Below are positions 22,649-36,006 of a stretch of DNA of 64,000 nucleotides, one piece after another. The notes beneath the pieces are model-generated. The model ran no database searches. It saw only the letters and a list, made by a program, of their open reading frames with translations, and was not told the DNA's origin. Every line of letters starts with the position of its first letter. Positions within the stretch are counted from its first letter, which is position 1. A program made the position numbers and the translations under genes. Origin of the DNA: Pithys albifrons albifrons (Eukaryota; Chordata; Aves; Passeriformes; Thamnophilidae); the NCBI RefSeq assembly GCF_047495875.1, contig NC_092459.1:20817795-20881794 (forward strand), written 5' to 3'.

Positions 22649-25600
22649 TGTGACTAGGACACATGGCTCCTGGATCCCTGTGGATCTGAGGGTACACACT
22701 AGAATGTGCTGAGACCTATCCCCCTCATCATTTTTCAACTAGCTAAAATACACAGTACAGGCGAGAAGGTTTAGCCATCAAAAATATTGTCCTCTTAGGC
22801 AGTGTGATAAGACACTAAAGATGCAGCCTTGCAGCCCCACAGCATCCCTAAGAACTACTCAAGCTATGATACAATCATTTTGTCAGGGAGCAGCAAAGGC
22901 CGGCTGTTTGGCCTGGTGACCATATGTGAGGGAAGTGTGATCTCAGAAACATAAAGATCCCATGGATGGGAAGCAATCCTTCAGGGTCTTCACACTGTGA
23001 GCAGAGACTGGTGTCTGGTCCACTGGCTCCCTTGGTAGCATCAGACACAGCACACAATGAACTAGGCCCAGGCAGTCTGATCAGGAACAAAAGGATACAG
23101 CACCACAGACAAGGATAGAGACAAGTCTACAACATGGGTCCAAAATCCATCAATGAGTCAGCACCAGAGGTGGGAGACAAGTTGCAACTTCTAACCAAAA
23201 CACCCATCCAGGAGACAAATTTCCAACAGTGCAAGCCTTCGGGTCACTAAGGAGATAGAGCAGAGAAAGAGCTGGAAAACAACACACCTAAAATGTAGCT
23301 AGGGCAGGAATAGATGGCCACAGGCTGAGAGGAAATGGGGCTCCTGGCCCCATAATCTGTGCTGAGGGAAGGCCCCAGATGAAGCTGGGCAGAGACAGTT
23401 AAGGCTGAATGGTGTCCTCAGAGCCGTTACAAACTGGTAATTATACATTCTAAAAAGAAGTTAAAATGAGGTGTCAAAGAACTGATAGGTAAACTGCTCA
23501 AATACAATGATTAAACTACTCTGATCCTGCTTTACTCATTGTTAATTGATATGCTGAAAAAGCCCACTTCAGGATGTTTTTCAAAACAGTCATCAAAAAG
23601 CAGCTGAAATGATACTGTTGACCCCATTGAATATTTAAGTTTGCAGGTATAAGAGCTGGGAAAATTAGTTGCATGAGAGTCCTAGCTAATTGGAAGTTTT
23701 GCTATTTGGCATAACAAACTGAGTTAGATATATAGACTTTTTACCCAGAAGAAGTTGTAATTGACTGGGGAATTGAGCATAGAAAATGATAACTTACTTG
23801 ACTGGAATATCTAGATAAGTATCAGGACTGATTCAGTATCAAGAATTTTGACAAGTCTCTCATGTGATTAAGTTGTAGTAATAATAAAGTAAAAAGTCCT
23901 ACATTATTGATGTAGAATTGAAATAAATATACAGAAGTGATTTGCACAGTCAATAGGAATTTAAAAAAATTCCAATTCTTTAGCATCAGGGAAGGGAGAA
24001 ATGCTTGGAAAATGAACACATGAAGAAAATAGTATTTTTAAAGTCTGACAAACAGTTTCACTGGAACTTCCTGTCCACAAAAAACATGTTAGACAGTTTT
24101 TGTTCTGCTCCTCCAGGTTCATTATGTCTGAGCTGGAGACAACTGCTTTGATTTAACAATAAGAAAACAGAAGCCTGATCTTCTGTTGAATGATACTGGA
24201 CAAAAGTAAAAAAAAAAAAAAAAACAAACCAGCAGAAATACTATATTCTATCTAATCTGAATTAACAATGTCCTTACCTATGGCACATTTTAATTTCATC
24301 ATATGCTTCTATACAGGCAGAATTGTACCCAGCTCAGAAAAATATTTTAAATAAATTATTTTTTTGGCTTCTAGGATTTGTCAATAGCAAAAAAAACCCA
24401 AAAAAACCCCAATAGTCTATATCTTCTCCACTCACCTTTTTTTTTTCCCCATTGTTTTTTGCGTCTTTTTTGGTGTTTTGTTGGAGTTTTTTTTTCACTG
24501 AATATTGTGATATCATTAATAGAATTTTGGAACTTTTGCATGGGAAAAATGTACCATAAACATTTTCAGCAAGATAAAGAGACTAGTTTGTTTCCCAAGA
24601 TCAGTTGTTCTCCAAGAGATTTACTGAAGATGAATGGTTACGAATCTATGAACATTTTAGCAAAATAATGACATAGTAGCATAAATAAATCCCTAATACC
24701 TACTTGTCAGGCAGAAGTGGAAAATCAAGCTAACAAATAAGAAAAGTAAAGAAAGTATAGCAATATATTTAAGTTGATTTTCTAAAAAAATGAAGCACAT
24801 AAAATAATACTTGCATCTTTGTCTACTGGAGTACTCAGATGTATCAGCTAAATCAGAGAGCCAAATTTGATAAAGTGTGGTGGGAGGAAGTTATAAATTT
24901 TAGACAAATTTCTTGAAAATCATTTTGCTTGCATACTGTTAATGCCCCTCATATGCCTCTTGTAAAAAAACCTCCAGATTTTAGTTCACATCTGCATTAG
25001 CGGTAAGAAATTACACTGACACAGCACAGATGCTGATTGGGAATATTCCGTAGGGAACGAGAGATTAGGGCATGATTGTGTTCAAGGTTAAGATGACCAA
25101 ATGTACAGACTGAATGTACATTGGTACATTCCCATAGAAGTCAGTGTTGCCTGTTTTAGGGGAGCAGCAGAAGGATTCTGTTCAGCCCAACGGAATATGT
25201 GACTGGTCAATGGTCTGACCAAACAGTGGTGAATATTTCTGACATACTCTTATCCAGACAACCCCACTATTCATATTGGATTTTAAAACTTTTTAAAAAT
25301 ACATACTGTAGAATTATGATAGTTTTATCATACCCTTAGAATGAGTCCTTGTGCAAAAATTTCATGGCCTGATGATAGAGAAAAAGAAGTGGAGGGGCAC
25401 AAACCTTACAAATAGAATTAGGCATCATTGGAGAATCCACCTAGTAAAACAATAATGCATTTACAAAGAGTTAACAAGTCCTCCTAAATACATATGGTAT
25501 TTATAGCCTCAATAATGAAATGTAGTAATATTCATAATAATTCTTTTAATAAAAGAAGTCTAGTCACTGTCCTGTCTGAGTGACTAGAGGCTACAGCCAC

Positions 25601-26181
25601 ACTTACTTCAAACACCTCAGATTTTTAAATCTTAGATTAATTTTTCAGACCAGACACCATAATTGGAATCTCCTTAATGCCCTTCATTAATATAAAAGTC
25701 ACAACATCTTGTTATAGACTAACTTTCTAATGCAATTGCCCAAAACTATTATAAAAAATCCTGTAGGAATTGGTTCTGTTTTATCTGCGATAATGAGTCT
25801 TCTATATTGTCTACATTTTCACAGAGCGGTTAGGAAGCTTTATTCTGTGACTTCTGTTTCCCTTAGGCTCTATTTCAGCTTATACCAGTATATGTGAATG
25901 AGCAAGTTTTCAAGGTAACAGATTCTGTTAACCTCAATAATATGTAAGTTTACAAAAGGGTTATACTGGCCAAAGAATACTTGCATTTACCTTTTATTGT
26001 TTTTATTTTTTAATTAGGATAGTAAAAATTAATTAGGTCTAATTGTAGGGGAAAAAGACCCAGAGATACTAAAATAAAGAACTGAAAATACGGTTCATGT
26101 TTCTTTTTACCTGTGAAATGTTGTTAATAAAATGTACACTTCACAGATATACTTGTATCTACTATTATGCACACTGTATTA
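22649..26181. other. Unique non-coding sequence
   Basis: Bases about 22790-23430 are G+C-richer, with no family I recognise. The rest is AT-rich with poly-A runs (24209-24225) and no gene. Confidence 0.5.
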
Positions 26182-26279
26182 AATACAACGAATTTTATTA
26201 TTTTTGTGATTAACACATAAGCAGTATTTGAATACAATGAATTTTATTATTGTTGTGATTAACACATAAGCAGTATTTG
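26182..26279. repeat. 49-bp tandem duplication (two units)
   Basis: Units 26182-26230 and 26231-26279 are the same length and, by eye, differ at two positions (AATACAACG versus AATACAATG, and TATTTTTG versus TATTGTTG). It is a simple local duplication in unique sequence, not part of an element I recognise. Confidence 0.93.
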
Positions 26280-26525
26280 TTAACTCTGACACCACAGTTT
26301 CAGTCTCACTTGAATTACCTTGCAAATGAGCAGTTAAAAGAAACAATTTTGAGAGAATATTGTCTTCTAATAAATAAGATGCTGCAGATATAATAATTTG
26401 GATAAACATGTAGGCAGTCTATTTACAGCAATTATAATCATGGTCATTATGCACCTTTACACAGAACTGAGCAAAAAAATACCTAAAATAAACACTCTAA
26501 ATAATAATTCCACGATTTCTTCTGG

Positions 26526-26527
26526 GA

Positions 26528-26577
<50 letters not shown>

Positions 26578-27042
26578 AGAAGAAGAAGAAGAAGAAGAAG
26601 AAGAAGAAGAAGAAGAAGAAGAAGAAGAAGAAGAAGAAGAAGAAGAAGAAGAAGAAGAAGAAGAAGAAGAAGAAGAAGAAGAAGAAGAAGAAGAAGAAGA
26701 AGAAGAAGAAGAAGAAGAAGAAGAAGAAGAAGAAGAAGAAGAAGAAGAAGAAGAAGAAGAAGAAGAAGAAGAAGAAGAAGAAGAAGAAGAAGGAGAAAAA
26801 GAAGAAGGAGAAGAAGGAGAAGGAGAAAAAGAAGAAGAAGAAGGAGGAGAAGGAGAAGAAGGAGAAGGAGAAGAAGAAGAAGAAGAAATGATGAAGAAAT
26901 GAAGAAGAAGAAGAAGAAATGAAATGATGAAGAAATGAAGAAGAATAAAGAAGAAATGAAGAACAAGAAGAAATGAAGAAGAAATGAAGAACAAGAAGAA
27001 ATGAAGAACTAGAAAAAGAAATGAAGAGGAGGAAGAAGAATG
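26526..27042. repeat. Long (GAA)n/(TTC)n satellite-like tract
   Basis: Over 500 bp of nearly pure purine on the plus strand. The core, 26555-26792, is about 79 uninterrupted GAA triplets. It is followed by GGA-interrupted units (26793-26885) and then GAAATGA-type variants. Within the right flank a 28-bp unit is repeated exactly twice (26951-26978 and 26979-27006). Long homopurine-homopyrimidine mirror tracts like this can form triplex (H-DNA). The poly-Arg, poly-Leu and poly-Ser open frames across it are artefacts of the repeat. Confidence 0.98.
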
Positions 27043-30000
27043 CCCTGTTCTACAGTGTTAAGCTAGCCACATTTTGCTGTGCAATTTTTGTCCTAAGTAT
27101 TCCTAGAACAGGGCCCCAGATAAAAATGCCCTAATTTCACTACCTTTAATCCTCACCATACTGCCGTAAAAAACTAACGCAGCTACTCTTAGAAGGGACA
27201 TGCAAACCAAAGGTGCCCTGTATGGAAGTTAATGGGAGCAGTTGCTTTTTGAATTGTAAAAAACACATTGTATCAAACTGGGATTATCATGGCTTTGTGG
27301 ATTGTCACTGAAAATCACTTGCAGTCACCTATAAAAATGGAAGCAGAGCAGTAAGAGCATCCCACATTAGAGGATAGTTGAGAATGATGCAAGCCCTTGA
27401 GACAAATGGATAGAGGTTAAGTCTTTAGGAGTTTTGGGAGCTCTTCATGGAATAATTTCAACTCAAGTTTTTTATATTGACAAAATAGTAGCCCCAGCAG
27501 CAAGCTAAGTATGCACCTTCATCAGAAGCTGTAGATGAAAAAAAATAGTTTTTATGCTGTTCATTTAGCATGGAAAACCAGGGGCAATTTGTCCACTTAA
27601 AAAGTGGATTCACACAACCTTCAGATCCCTAGAAATTCTATTTATCCAAGTGCTACACAGCAGTACTTCATAGTATTATTTCTATTTTAAGATTATTTAA
27701 GAGCAAATATTTTTAAAATCTATCTATTTTCATTGTCTACTTCACAAATGTGGAGACAATAATGAAATTGTAAGATAAAGGCCTTGTAAAAAGAAGTGGA
27801 ATATAAAATCTATATGAATGACAGTGAAACACAAAAGTAACTCAGACCAGCTTTGCAGAGAATATGAACAGAGGAAATAATAATCCAAAACTGTATTGTA
27901 TCTTACACATAAGCACCCTCGTAAAGAATTAGCAGTTCCACAGCACAATCCTCTTAAGAGTCTTTTAGAGGAAACCAAAGGGTTTTAAAGAAAAGATATA
28001 TACATATAACTCATGTGTCTACATGGAGAAAAAAATCAGAGCACTAAATTGGGAATTTAAGATGAAGAAATTATGCTTACTTATTATCTAAAACATCCCA
28101 TGGGAGAACATTTATTTTAATATATTTCGCAATTTAAATATAATTAGCATGATATTAACAATTCCAACAACAAACACCTAAATTGGCAATTCAAAATGAT
28201 GACTTGATTTCATTTTTGTTCAATGCAAATGTACAACTTCAAAACATACTCTCCTTTTTTTATGATGTTGCTGTATTATAATAGAAAAGACTTGTAACAT
28301 ATTAGATATGCTCAAATACAAGTAAAAATGGGAAGCTGTAGGTGCCAAATACTTCTCCCAAGGTATTTATCAATTTGCAATGATTAGTCCTTAAAGTGTA
28401 ACTACAACTGCCACTTGTTCGATAGTGAATGAAATGACATATTGTAGCTTCTCTTGATGCACCTTTTTGAGATTGGCTTCATGGGACCCGTTTCACCCTG
28501 AGGACCAGAGTGCCATGACTACCCCACTCTAAGTCTGTGTTTCTGGCTCATTTGTCAAAAAGGAGTATCTGTTGTCCCTTATTTTGCTGTTCTACTTTTC
28601 AATGGCACCTGAACTTGGAGCGTGTGGTTTGCTGCAGGGTCATAAACTCCTTCACTACACTCGGAGCACCAGCTAATCCTGGTGCATTTCCATCATTCCC
28701 CCTTCACTTGCTGGTTATTCATGAGAAGCCTCAACTTGGTAGTCCACCTTTTGAAGGAGTTGCAGCATAAGGAGAGGACTTTGCCAGACTAGTACTCTTC
28801 TGTTGTCTCCGGGGGGTGGTGGGGTGGGGTGGGGCTGGGGGTGGTGAGGGGAGGTGGTGGGGGTGGTGTCTTACACATTTCTCCTTATAGCAATTTATTC
28901 CCAGCCTTTTCTATTTCCCAGTTACTTGATTATTTCCAATGCTCTTCCAGGTTTTTGACCTTTTTATTTTTTTTTTTTTTTAAATTTGAGGAAAATAATT
29001 ACTTGTGCACAAAGTGATGCACATTGTTTAAGTTTTGTATCTGTATACATTTGGGAACCATTATATCTTCATTTTGAATTTCATATCAAATCAGGTTTCT
29101 ACAACTCCTGTTGACTCCAACTGAAATAACAGAACTCTTTAAATGTCCATTAAAACATATCATATAATTGTTAAATAATCTATGGCCCAGTTTATCTTCT
29201 TATTAAATTTAATTTTTATGATTGGGTAAATTTTCACTTTTTCACATGCAGATCAGGTATTTTTTGAAAAAATATGATGGATTTGAAAGCATATTGAAAT
29301 TATACAGACACTTTAAAAAGTAGCTGTTGAAAGCCCTGGTAAAAATTACTATATTTAAGAAAATAATAGAAACTAATTACTCAACTTACATTGTTTGTTT
29401 TCCAGCTGTTAATTGATTTTTCATATCTATTAAAACAAGGAAATGCTTAAACTTTAAAACTACTCTTTGGATTGATCACGGTTTTCTACATATATTACAC
29501 ATTCACTCTTTGAGTCAGGAATGATGAGTTGTAATTAGCTAAATTATCTATCCTCTTGTATGACTGATGGAGGGAACCCTTCTGATAGTAATAATTGCAA
29601 ATACATCTGAAGTTTGCATTTGCATGTGTCAATATAAAAATTCAATTTCAGAAACTGGAAATAAAAGTCTGCATGTCACCAGCATGGCAATATTTTCCTG
29701 GAATGTGATACGAAAAAATAATCTGATCATATAAATTCATATAATGGCCTGAATTATTCTTTCACAATTTTTTCTTAAAAAAAAAAAAAGAAAAAAAACA
29801 AAGAACCCTCAATCTCTTCACTATGTTCTTGCTCCAACTTGACTGTAGATAATAATGAAGATGAACCTACCAAGGTGCAATTCCTGATAGGCATGTTCTT
29901 GTAAGTCTCTTCAAGATGATCTTTAGTGATTTCAAAAGGCTGAACAGTCTCTTGTATGACAAAGCATCATTTTGTATGTATTAAAAGACATTCATATTCC

Positions 30001-33000
30001 CTGCATCCCTCCAAAACTTTCCTCAGATGTGATTCTGGGAAAGTGTGGTTTGACATTGTTTTATCTTGACAATTTTTCATGAAAGGTCTGTAGATTTTTT
30101 ATATGACAAGCCCAATAAATTTCTTTTCTGTTGAACAAGCTTAGGTAATATAAATTATGAAAAAAAAGCAATTAGATATGAATTATTAGGAAAACTTCTG
30201 TTGATTTACAGCTGTTCATATCTTTTCCTTAATTAAGCCTTAATTAAAACACAACCATAATTAAAAGCATTGCTTCAATCAACAGAGAAATTGCAGTTTT
30301 ACAGAAATATGAACAACAGTGCTGAGTGGTGTCAATTCAAATGCACATGTTCTACATAAAAGCTCTTAATATGGTCTGAGAGGAGACTGACATAATAGCC
30401 TGTGTCAGGTCACTGTTTGCTAATGCCACCGAACACACAGCAACATGATACACAGAGTGGAGTGACACAGTGGCTCGTGTCAAAGAACCAGATGTAGCAC
30501 TTTGCAGATGTCAAGGTACATTGAGCTTTTGTGAATGTCAACATGCCTGGAAGCAATATTAGATCATCACAGTACAAAGTGAAGAGAGTGGACTACAGCA
30601 GTCAGAAAAAATCTTGTTTCATGTAATGTAAATAACTGTCATTTACATTTAAATATCACAATGATGATGATTACAAACAATGAGGAAACTTTTGCTTATC
30701 TTATTTTACTGCATTTATGTATATTGCCATGGCCTTCAAAGATATGTGGGTGCTAAGCAATATGTACAAATATTCAAAACCAAACTATACAGATGAAATA
30801 AGAAAAAGGATAGTTGAGATAATAGATATATCCACTGATACACTGAGGTTTCATAAAAAAACCCCAAACATTTCACTGGGCAAAAAATCCCAGCAGCATA
30901 GCTCAAAGCCCACATCTCGTCATTATGGACAGTTTTGAAACGTTTAAAATTATTTATTTTAAATAAAATTCTGTCGCTGTTTTGCTTTGTGATGCTTACA
31001 GACATGTGCTGTCTTTATACCATAATCCTAATTAAGAGAATTTACTATCAGGAGAAACACTAAATTTTTTCTGCTCATTTTATTGCAAATGACAAATATA
31101 TCTTGATTCACAAGGCTAGACGTTGTCACATGGTATTCACTGGGCTTAAATATGTGCATCTTTAGCTATTCTTTGTTCTAGAGAAAGGGTTCTCACCTTC
31201 TCCAGTGTCTTTTAGAAAGCAAAAGTACATATTTGAGAGTTCATTTGTAAAACTTTATGTGTGAGTGGGTACAAAGGTGCAAAAACTGTGACAAAGAGGG
31301 TGATATGACTCGGCGTCACTAGATGTCAGTATTGCAAACGGGCTTGTGCTCCTCTTTATCCAAAAGTAGCATGTAGCTTGGTGAAATTCTTTTGCAGAAG
31401 TGCCTGCTGACAGGTGGCTGTCTTCTTCTGCATTTGGCAAATGCAGTGCACATTTTGATGGTCAGGATAACAGTAAAGAGATAAACAGTTTATAAAAAAG
31501 GCAATATTTAAATTCATGCTTTGCTTTTTACATATTTCGGGTGATATAAAGTGTAAAAGTCAGGCAACCTGAATAATAGCGATTTGTATGTTGGACTATG
31601 AAAGCCTATTAAATGATGTCAGATAACAGTGTGTTCAGGAAAAGAAAAAGAAAGATGTATTCATGGGATGCAATATTCTGAAAAGTTTGAACAACATCTG
31701 ACTGAACCTTTATGACTTCTGTCTGATTTTGAAGTTGCCTTTCTCATAGGGGAAATAAAAGTTCATCATTTTGTTCTCCTGAGAGGTCAGAGCCATACTT
31801 TTGTTGAGAAGATCGAACTCTCGGATATGAAATTCAGGGCTATGTGTTATTTGTAGTTTAATACTTGAGGGCCAGGATTAGAGAAGTAGGCCTCTAAGAT
31901 TTATATCTTGATTTTGCAATCAACTCTTTTTATGGACATCAACAAGTCACTTATCTCCCTGTTTCAATTTCCTCATCCTCAGAGAGACAGAATTAAAAAG
32001 AGTCTGAAAAGGAAGTCTTTTATTTTTGCTGATTTTTTTTATGGGGAATGTTGGGTTATTTTTTGTTATTGTTGTTCTGCTTCTTTCATAAAGTCCTATT
32101 TTTAATGCAATCACTATTCAAAATGTACAATGTAGAAAATAGTTATTTTAGGGTGTCACCTGTTAGCAATTTGTGAGATATAATAGCTAGGAAACAAAAA
32201 ATCCTCAAAGCATGAGAATAGTTCTGTAATTCATGTTGCATAATTCACAAATCAATACAGCAGAGTGTTAGTAAACAACAGATTTGCCCCAAAGAGATCA
32301 ATAACAGTCAGCAGTGTCAGTGGTTGCAGTAGGAAATATGACTGAATTTACTGAAGAACAGAGTTTTTTGCAAAACTATGTCATGAAAAATGTTCAGCTT
32401 TCCTAAAGCAAAGATATTTTTATTAGTTTGAATAGGGACCGTACTATACACATTGTTGTACTACACACATCTTGTAGATTATATTCATCACATTTAAACT
32501 CAAATTTTATTTTGAAAATTATGCTAATGGAAACAATTCTACAGAAAAAATTAAGCACACATATTCACTAAGGCAATACAAAAGAAAGCTAAGCAACAAA
32601 TTGTCTTCTAAGACAAGAATTATCTGTTGTTTAAAAAAATCATAAATGTGTTAATAGTGACATATTATTGATGCCTAAGGATTTTAGTATATTTTGTAGA
32701 TTTTGGGGATTATGTAGGTTAAATGGATTTTCCTGAGTTGCTCACATATTAAGTGGTATTAGAAGTTACTAAAACATTTTCTCATATATTCTTAAGCTCT
32801 CAAAGACACACTGTTTTGAAGAAGCCACCTGCAAGATAACTTTGAGACAAAACACAAGAAGAAGGTCTAGAGGTCCTGAGGGACCTGCTTCTCCAAGGGG
32901 CAGTTCTGAAGACATCTATGGGTGAAGCACCAAGGGAAATGAGAACCACAACTGGTCATAGATACTGCATATGTTAATTGCTGGAGAGGTTATAAAAGCT

Positions 33001-35360
33001 GTGACATCCCTGGTCATGGGTATGCATGTGTGGGCCTGTGCATGTGTGTGCACAGACCTCAGGGGTGCACCTGGAAAGCTTTCCATAGAGGTACACCATC
33101 TATCTTTCTCCATTAATATTGTTCCTGAGTGTCTATTTCCACAGGAATTAAGGCTTTAGGCAACATTATCAACATATAATTATAAAGATATTTAAAGAAG
33201 AAAATGAGCAATTAAATATCCAGGCCAAAATACAATGCACTGCAACTGAGAAGAGGCCAAAGGATGAACCATGTTATTTATGTTTTTGCTTTTACCAAGG
33301 TAATTTGAAATGCTTGAAGTTACTATTAATTATGAAATAATCTCCCAGTTCACTCCCAAAAACTTCAGAGTCAGTCTAGAGGAAGAACTAGAAATTATTT
33401 AATTAATGTACTCCCAAATAGTCAAGCTTAAATTGTGCCTCATTAAAAAGCCTCCTTCACTTCTGGCTTCTGTAAAATCAGTATTTCCACTTATATGTCC
33501 AGGGCTAGAGCTAAAATAAGAGGTAATTATGGGAACATTAAACTATTGTTTACATCAAATTAAAGAAGTTTTATGATGCAGAAACTACAGAATAAAGTGA
33601 TTCTACACATAAACCAACACAATGAATGAAGTTAAGCAAAGAAACAACACAGCATCAGCTTCCTATGAGATGTACAGCAGAGCAGTATTAATTAGCTGAT
33701 TCTGTTAAGTGGCTTAGGCAAATGAGTTTGCCTTTCTCAATTCCAGTTGTTTCAAGTAGAAAACACATTTATGATGCCTTTGTCGTGACTGATGTGATGC
33801 CAACCTGGACTATACAGGGATGTAAATATTAATGAGGATGTCAAGTACTGGATTACTTTATAGAACTTCTCAGATTTGGAGAATATCTAATGGAAGCTGT
33901 TTGCTTTTAATTCCCATATTTAATCTTGAATAATCTGTGCAAATTTCAGAACAAGCACATATGAACATATGGTGTTTTAAATCATAGCAGAAGGTCCTGA
34001 TAGGAGTAGGTGTACCATAACTGAGGGGATGTGTTCTGTCAGTTTTAAATGGCTTTTGGGGAATTTCTAATGAGAAGACATAAGAGATCAGTTATTTCCC
34101 ACATGGAAGGCACTGAATACTAGCCACCTCTGCCTCCTGCTTTACCATCAAAACTAGATCAGGAAAAGCTGATGTCTTCCTGCACAGCTGGAGCTTCAAA
34201 TTAAGCAGTAAATCCTCAAGACTACAATCTTTCCTCAGCACTGTTCAACCAAGAGCTTTGTGACAGCAGTTTGTTGAAAAACAAAGACTTCACATATAGA
34301 AGCAGCTACAGATAAATATGATATATACATACATATACATTCAAGAATTGAAAAGGTAATGGGAGAATAAAAGAATAAAAAATGTGAATGTCTTTTGAAT
34401 AGCCATGAGAAACGTAGGCTGAAATATCCCAGTAAGGAGAATCCCTTGATTTTTTTGAACCACTGTGATTGTAACCCTGTAACAATTAATCTGGTCCACC
34501 AGCTGTGGAAATACAAACTGCAGAGTTGCAATGGGCACAGCTGGTTGGGAATACATGAGGTAACATATTACTTAGCTCATTCTGTCCATTAAAAAAAAAA
34601 TGAGACGCCATAGACATATTCCCTACCAATTTCAGTAAGTTCACTACCACTGGCACTACTATTTTTTTTTACTTTGCTTTATAAATTTCAAGGGAAATAA
34701 TATAAAAAATCCTCATATCTTGCATTCTGAAGCCTCCAAAATGTATGTAGACTTTCTGAGTAGTCTGCAATAAAAATCACAAGTAGGATCACAACATTAC
34801 AGGAAAAAAAGAAAATCCATCATCTTCAATACAAGAAGTGGTTGAGCTCTCTTTGAGATTGGGTTTGTGGCCTTCAAATCAAGTTAATAATTTTGAGTAA
34901 GTCATATTAATTTACAATTGTCTGTTATAAATCATATTCCTTTCAGCAAGCATCAGAGAGATGATGAGATACCCAGACTTATGTCCTCAGTTCCCCTTAA
35001 ATTTAATAAATGGAATGAACAGTTCTCACCTTCTGATTCAAGAAGCACTGGTGCCCATTCTTGCTTCACTTGTATTACAAAGCTGATATTTTTAGTGGTT
35101 AAGAGCCCTGTTTCTTCTCTTGCAATATATTAACATCAAAGCAGATTGAAACTCAGTAATAGTAACATTACATTTTTTCATCTACTTAGACATCAAACTT
35201 ATCTACGGTTTTAGTTTGAGACGAAATGTCAGAACAGAACCTAAAAGAACATTATGAGTATCAGGTATCTAAGACCTGAACCTAATGTTTACTGATAGTA
35301 ACAGAGTAAACCCTTTACTAAGTAGGAGACAATCAACAAGCAATCATGAAATAATATTAA
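27043..35360. other. Long unique AT-rich non-coding sequence
   Basis: No gene or transposon recognised over about 8.3 kb apart from the G-run cluster at 28811-28868. Several blocks (about 29400-29760, 30180-30560 and 33630-33800) look less degenerate and contain homeodomain-type TAATTA motifs and an octamer-like ATTTGCAT (near 29620). They could be conserved non-coding elements, but conservation cannot be judged from one sequence. Confidence 0.45.
28811..28868 (+). repeat. G-run cluster with G-quadruplex potential
   Basis: A 58-bp stretch of the plus strand made almost entirely of G with T, A or C spacers of 1-3 bases, including more than four runs of GGG or longer. This satisfies the usual G-quadruplex pattern several times over. 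It lies in AT-rich sequence with no recognisable promoter or gene. Confidence 0.9.
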
Positions 35361-36006
35361 CTTCAGCAAGGCCTTTGACACTGTCTCCCATAATATACTC
35401 CTGGAAAAGCTGGTAGCACATGGCTTGGACAAGTGTACCCTCTCCTGGATTAGGAGCTGGCTGGAGGGCCAGACCAAGAGAGTGCTGGTGAACGGAGCTG
35501 CATCCAGCTGGCAGCCGGTCACTAGTGGTGTTCCCCAGGGGTCTGTGTTGGGTCCAGTCCTGTTTAACATCTTTATTGATGATTTAGATGAGGGGATTGA
35601 GTCCATCATCAGCAAATTTGCTGATGACACCAAGTTGGGAGAGACTGTCGACCTGCTGGAAGGCAGGAGGGCTCTGCAGAGGGATCTGGGTAGACTTGAG
35701 AGATGGGCTGATTCCAATGGGATGAAGTTCAATAAAGCCAAGTGCTGGGCCCTGCACTTTGGCCACAACAACCCCATGCAGCGCTACAGGCTGGGCACAG
35801 AGTGGCTGGAGAGCAGCCAGGCAGAAAAGGACCTTGGGGTACTAATTGACAGGAAGCTCAACATGAGCCAACAGTGTGGCCAGGTGGCCAAGAAGGCCAA
35901 TGGGATCCTGTCCTGTATCAAAAATAGCATGGCCAGCAGGCCCAGGGAAGCATTGGAACGGGCTGTCCAGAATGGTGGTGGATTCACCAGCCCTGGAGAT
36001 TTTTAA
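35361..36006 (+). pseudogene. CR1 ORF2 reverse transcriptase, truncated fragment
   Basis: Open frame with no initiator of its own; it enters at the truncation point in [17 protein letters not shown], an RT palm segment. Downstream are [20 protein letters not shown] (motif B region) and the catalytic FADDTKL at about 35617-35637, where the usual YADD reads FADD, a common CR1 variant. The thumb-like region with [12 protein letters not shown] follows. After CIKNSMASR the internal deletion shifts the frame and a stop follows at 36004-36006. In the family ORF2 is around 900-1000 residues and also carries an N-terminal endonuclease. That whole half is absent here, so the fragment cannot act in cis. 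Confidence 0.9.

Noticed and set aside
26398..26994. Open frames of 165-174 codons on both strands rich in Arg, Leu or Ser
   Set aside because: Direct translations of the GAA/TTC repeat in different frames; no independent coding evidence.
35289..35777. 162-codon reverse frame; also 53002-53487, 53612-53989, 56485-56925 and 62092-62448
   Set aside because: All are antisense or alternate-frame shadows of CR1 ORF2 or CR1 3' UTR sequence.
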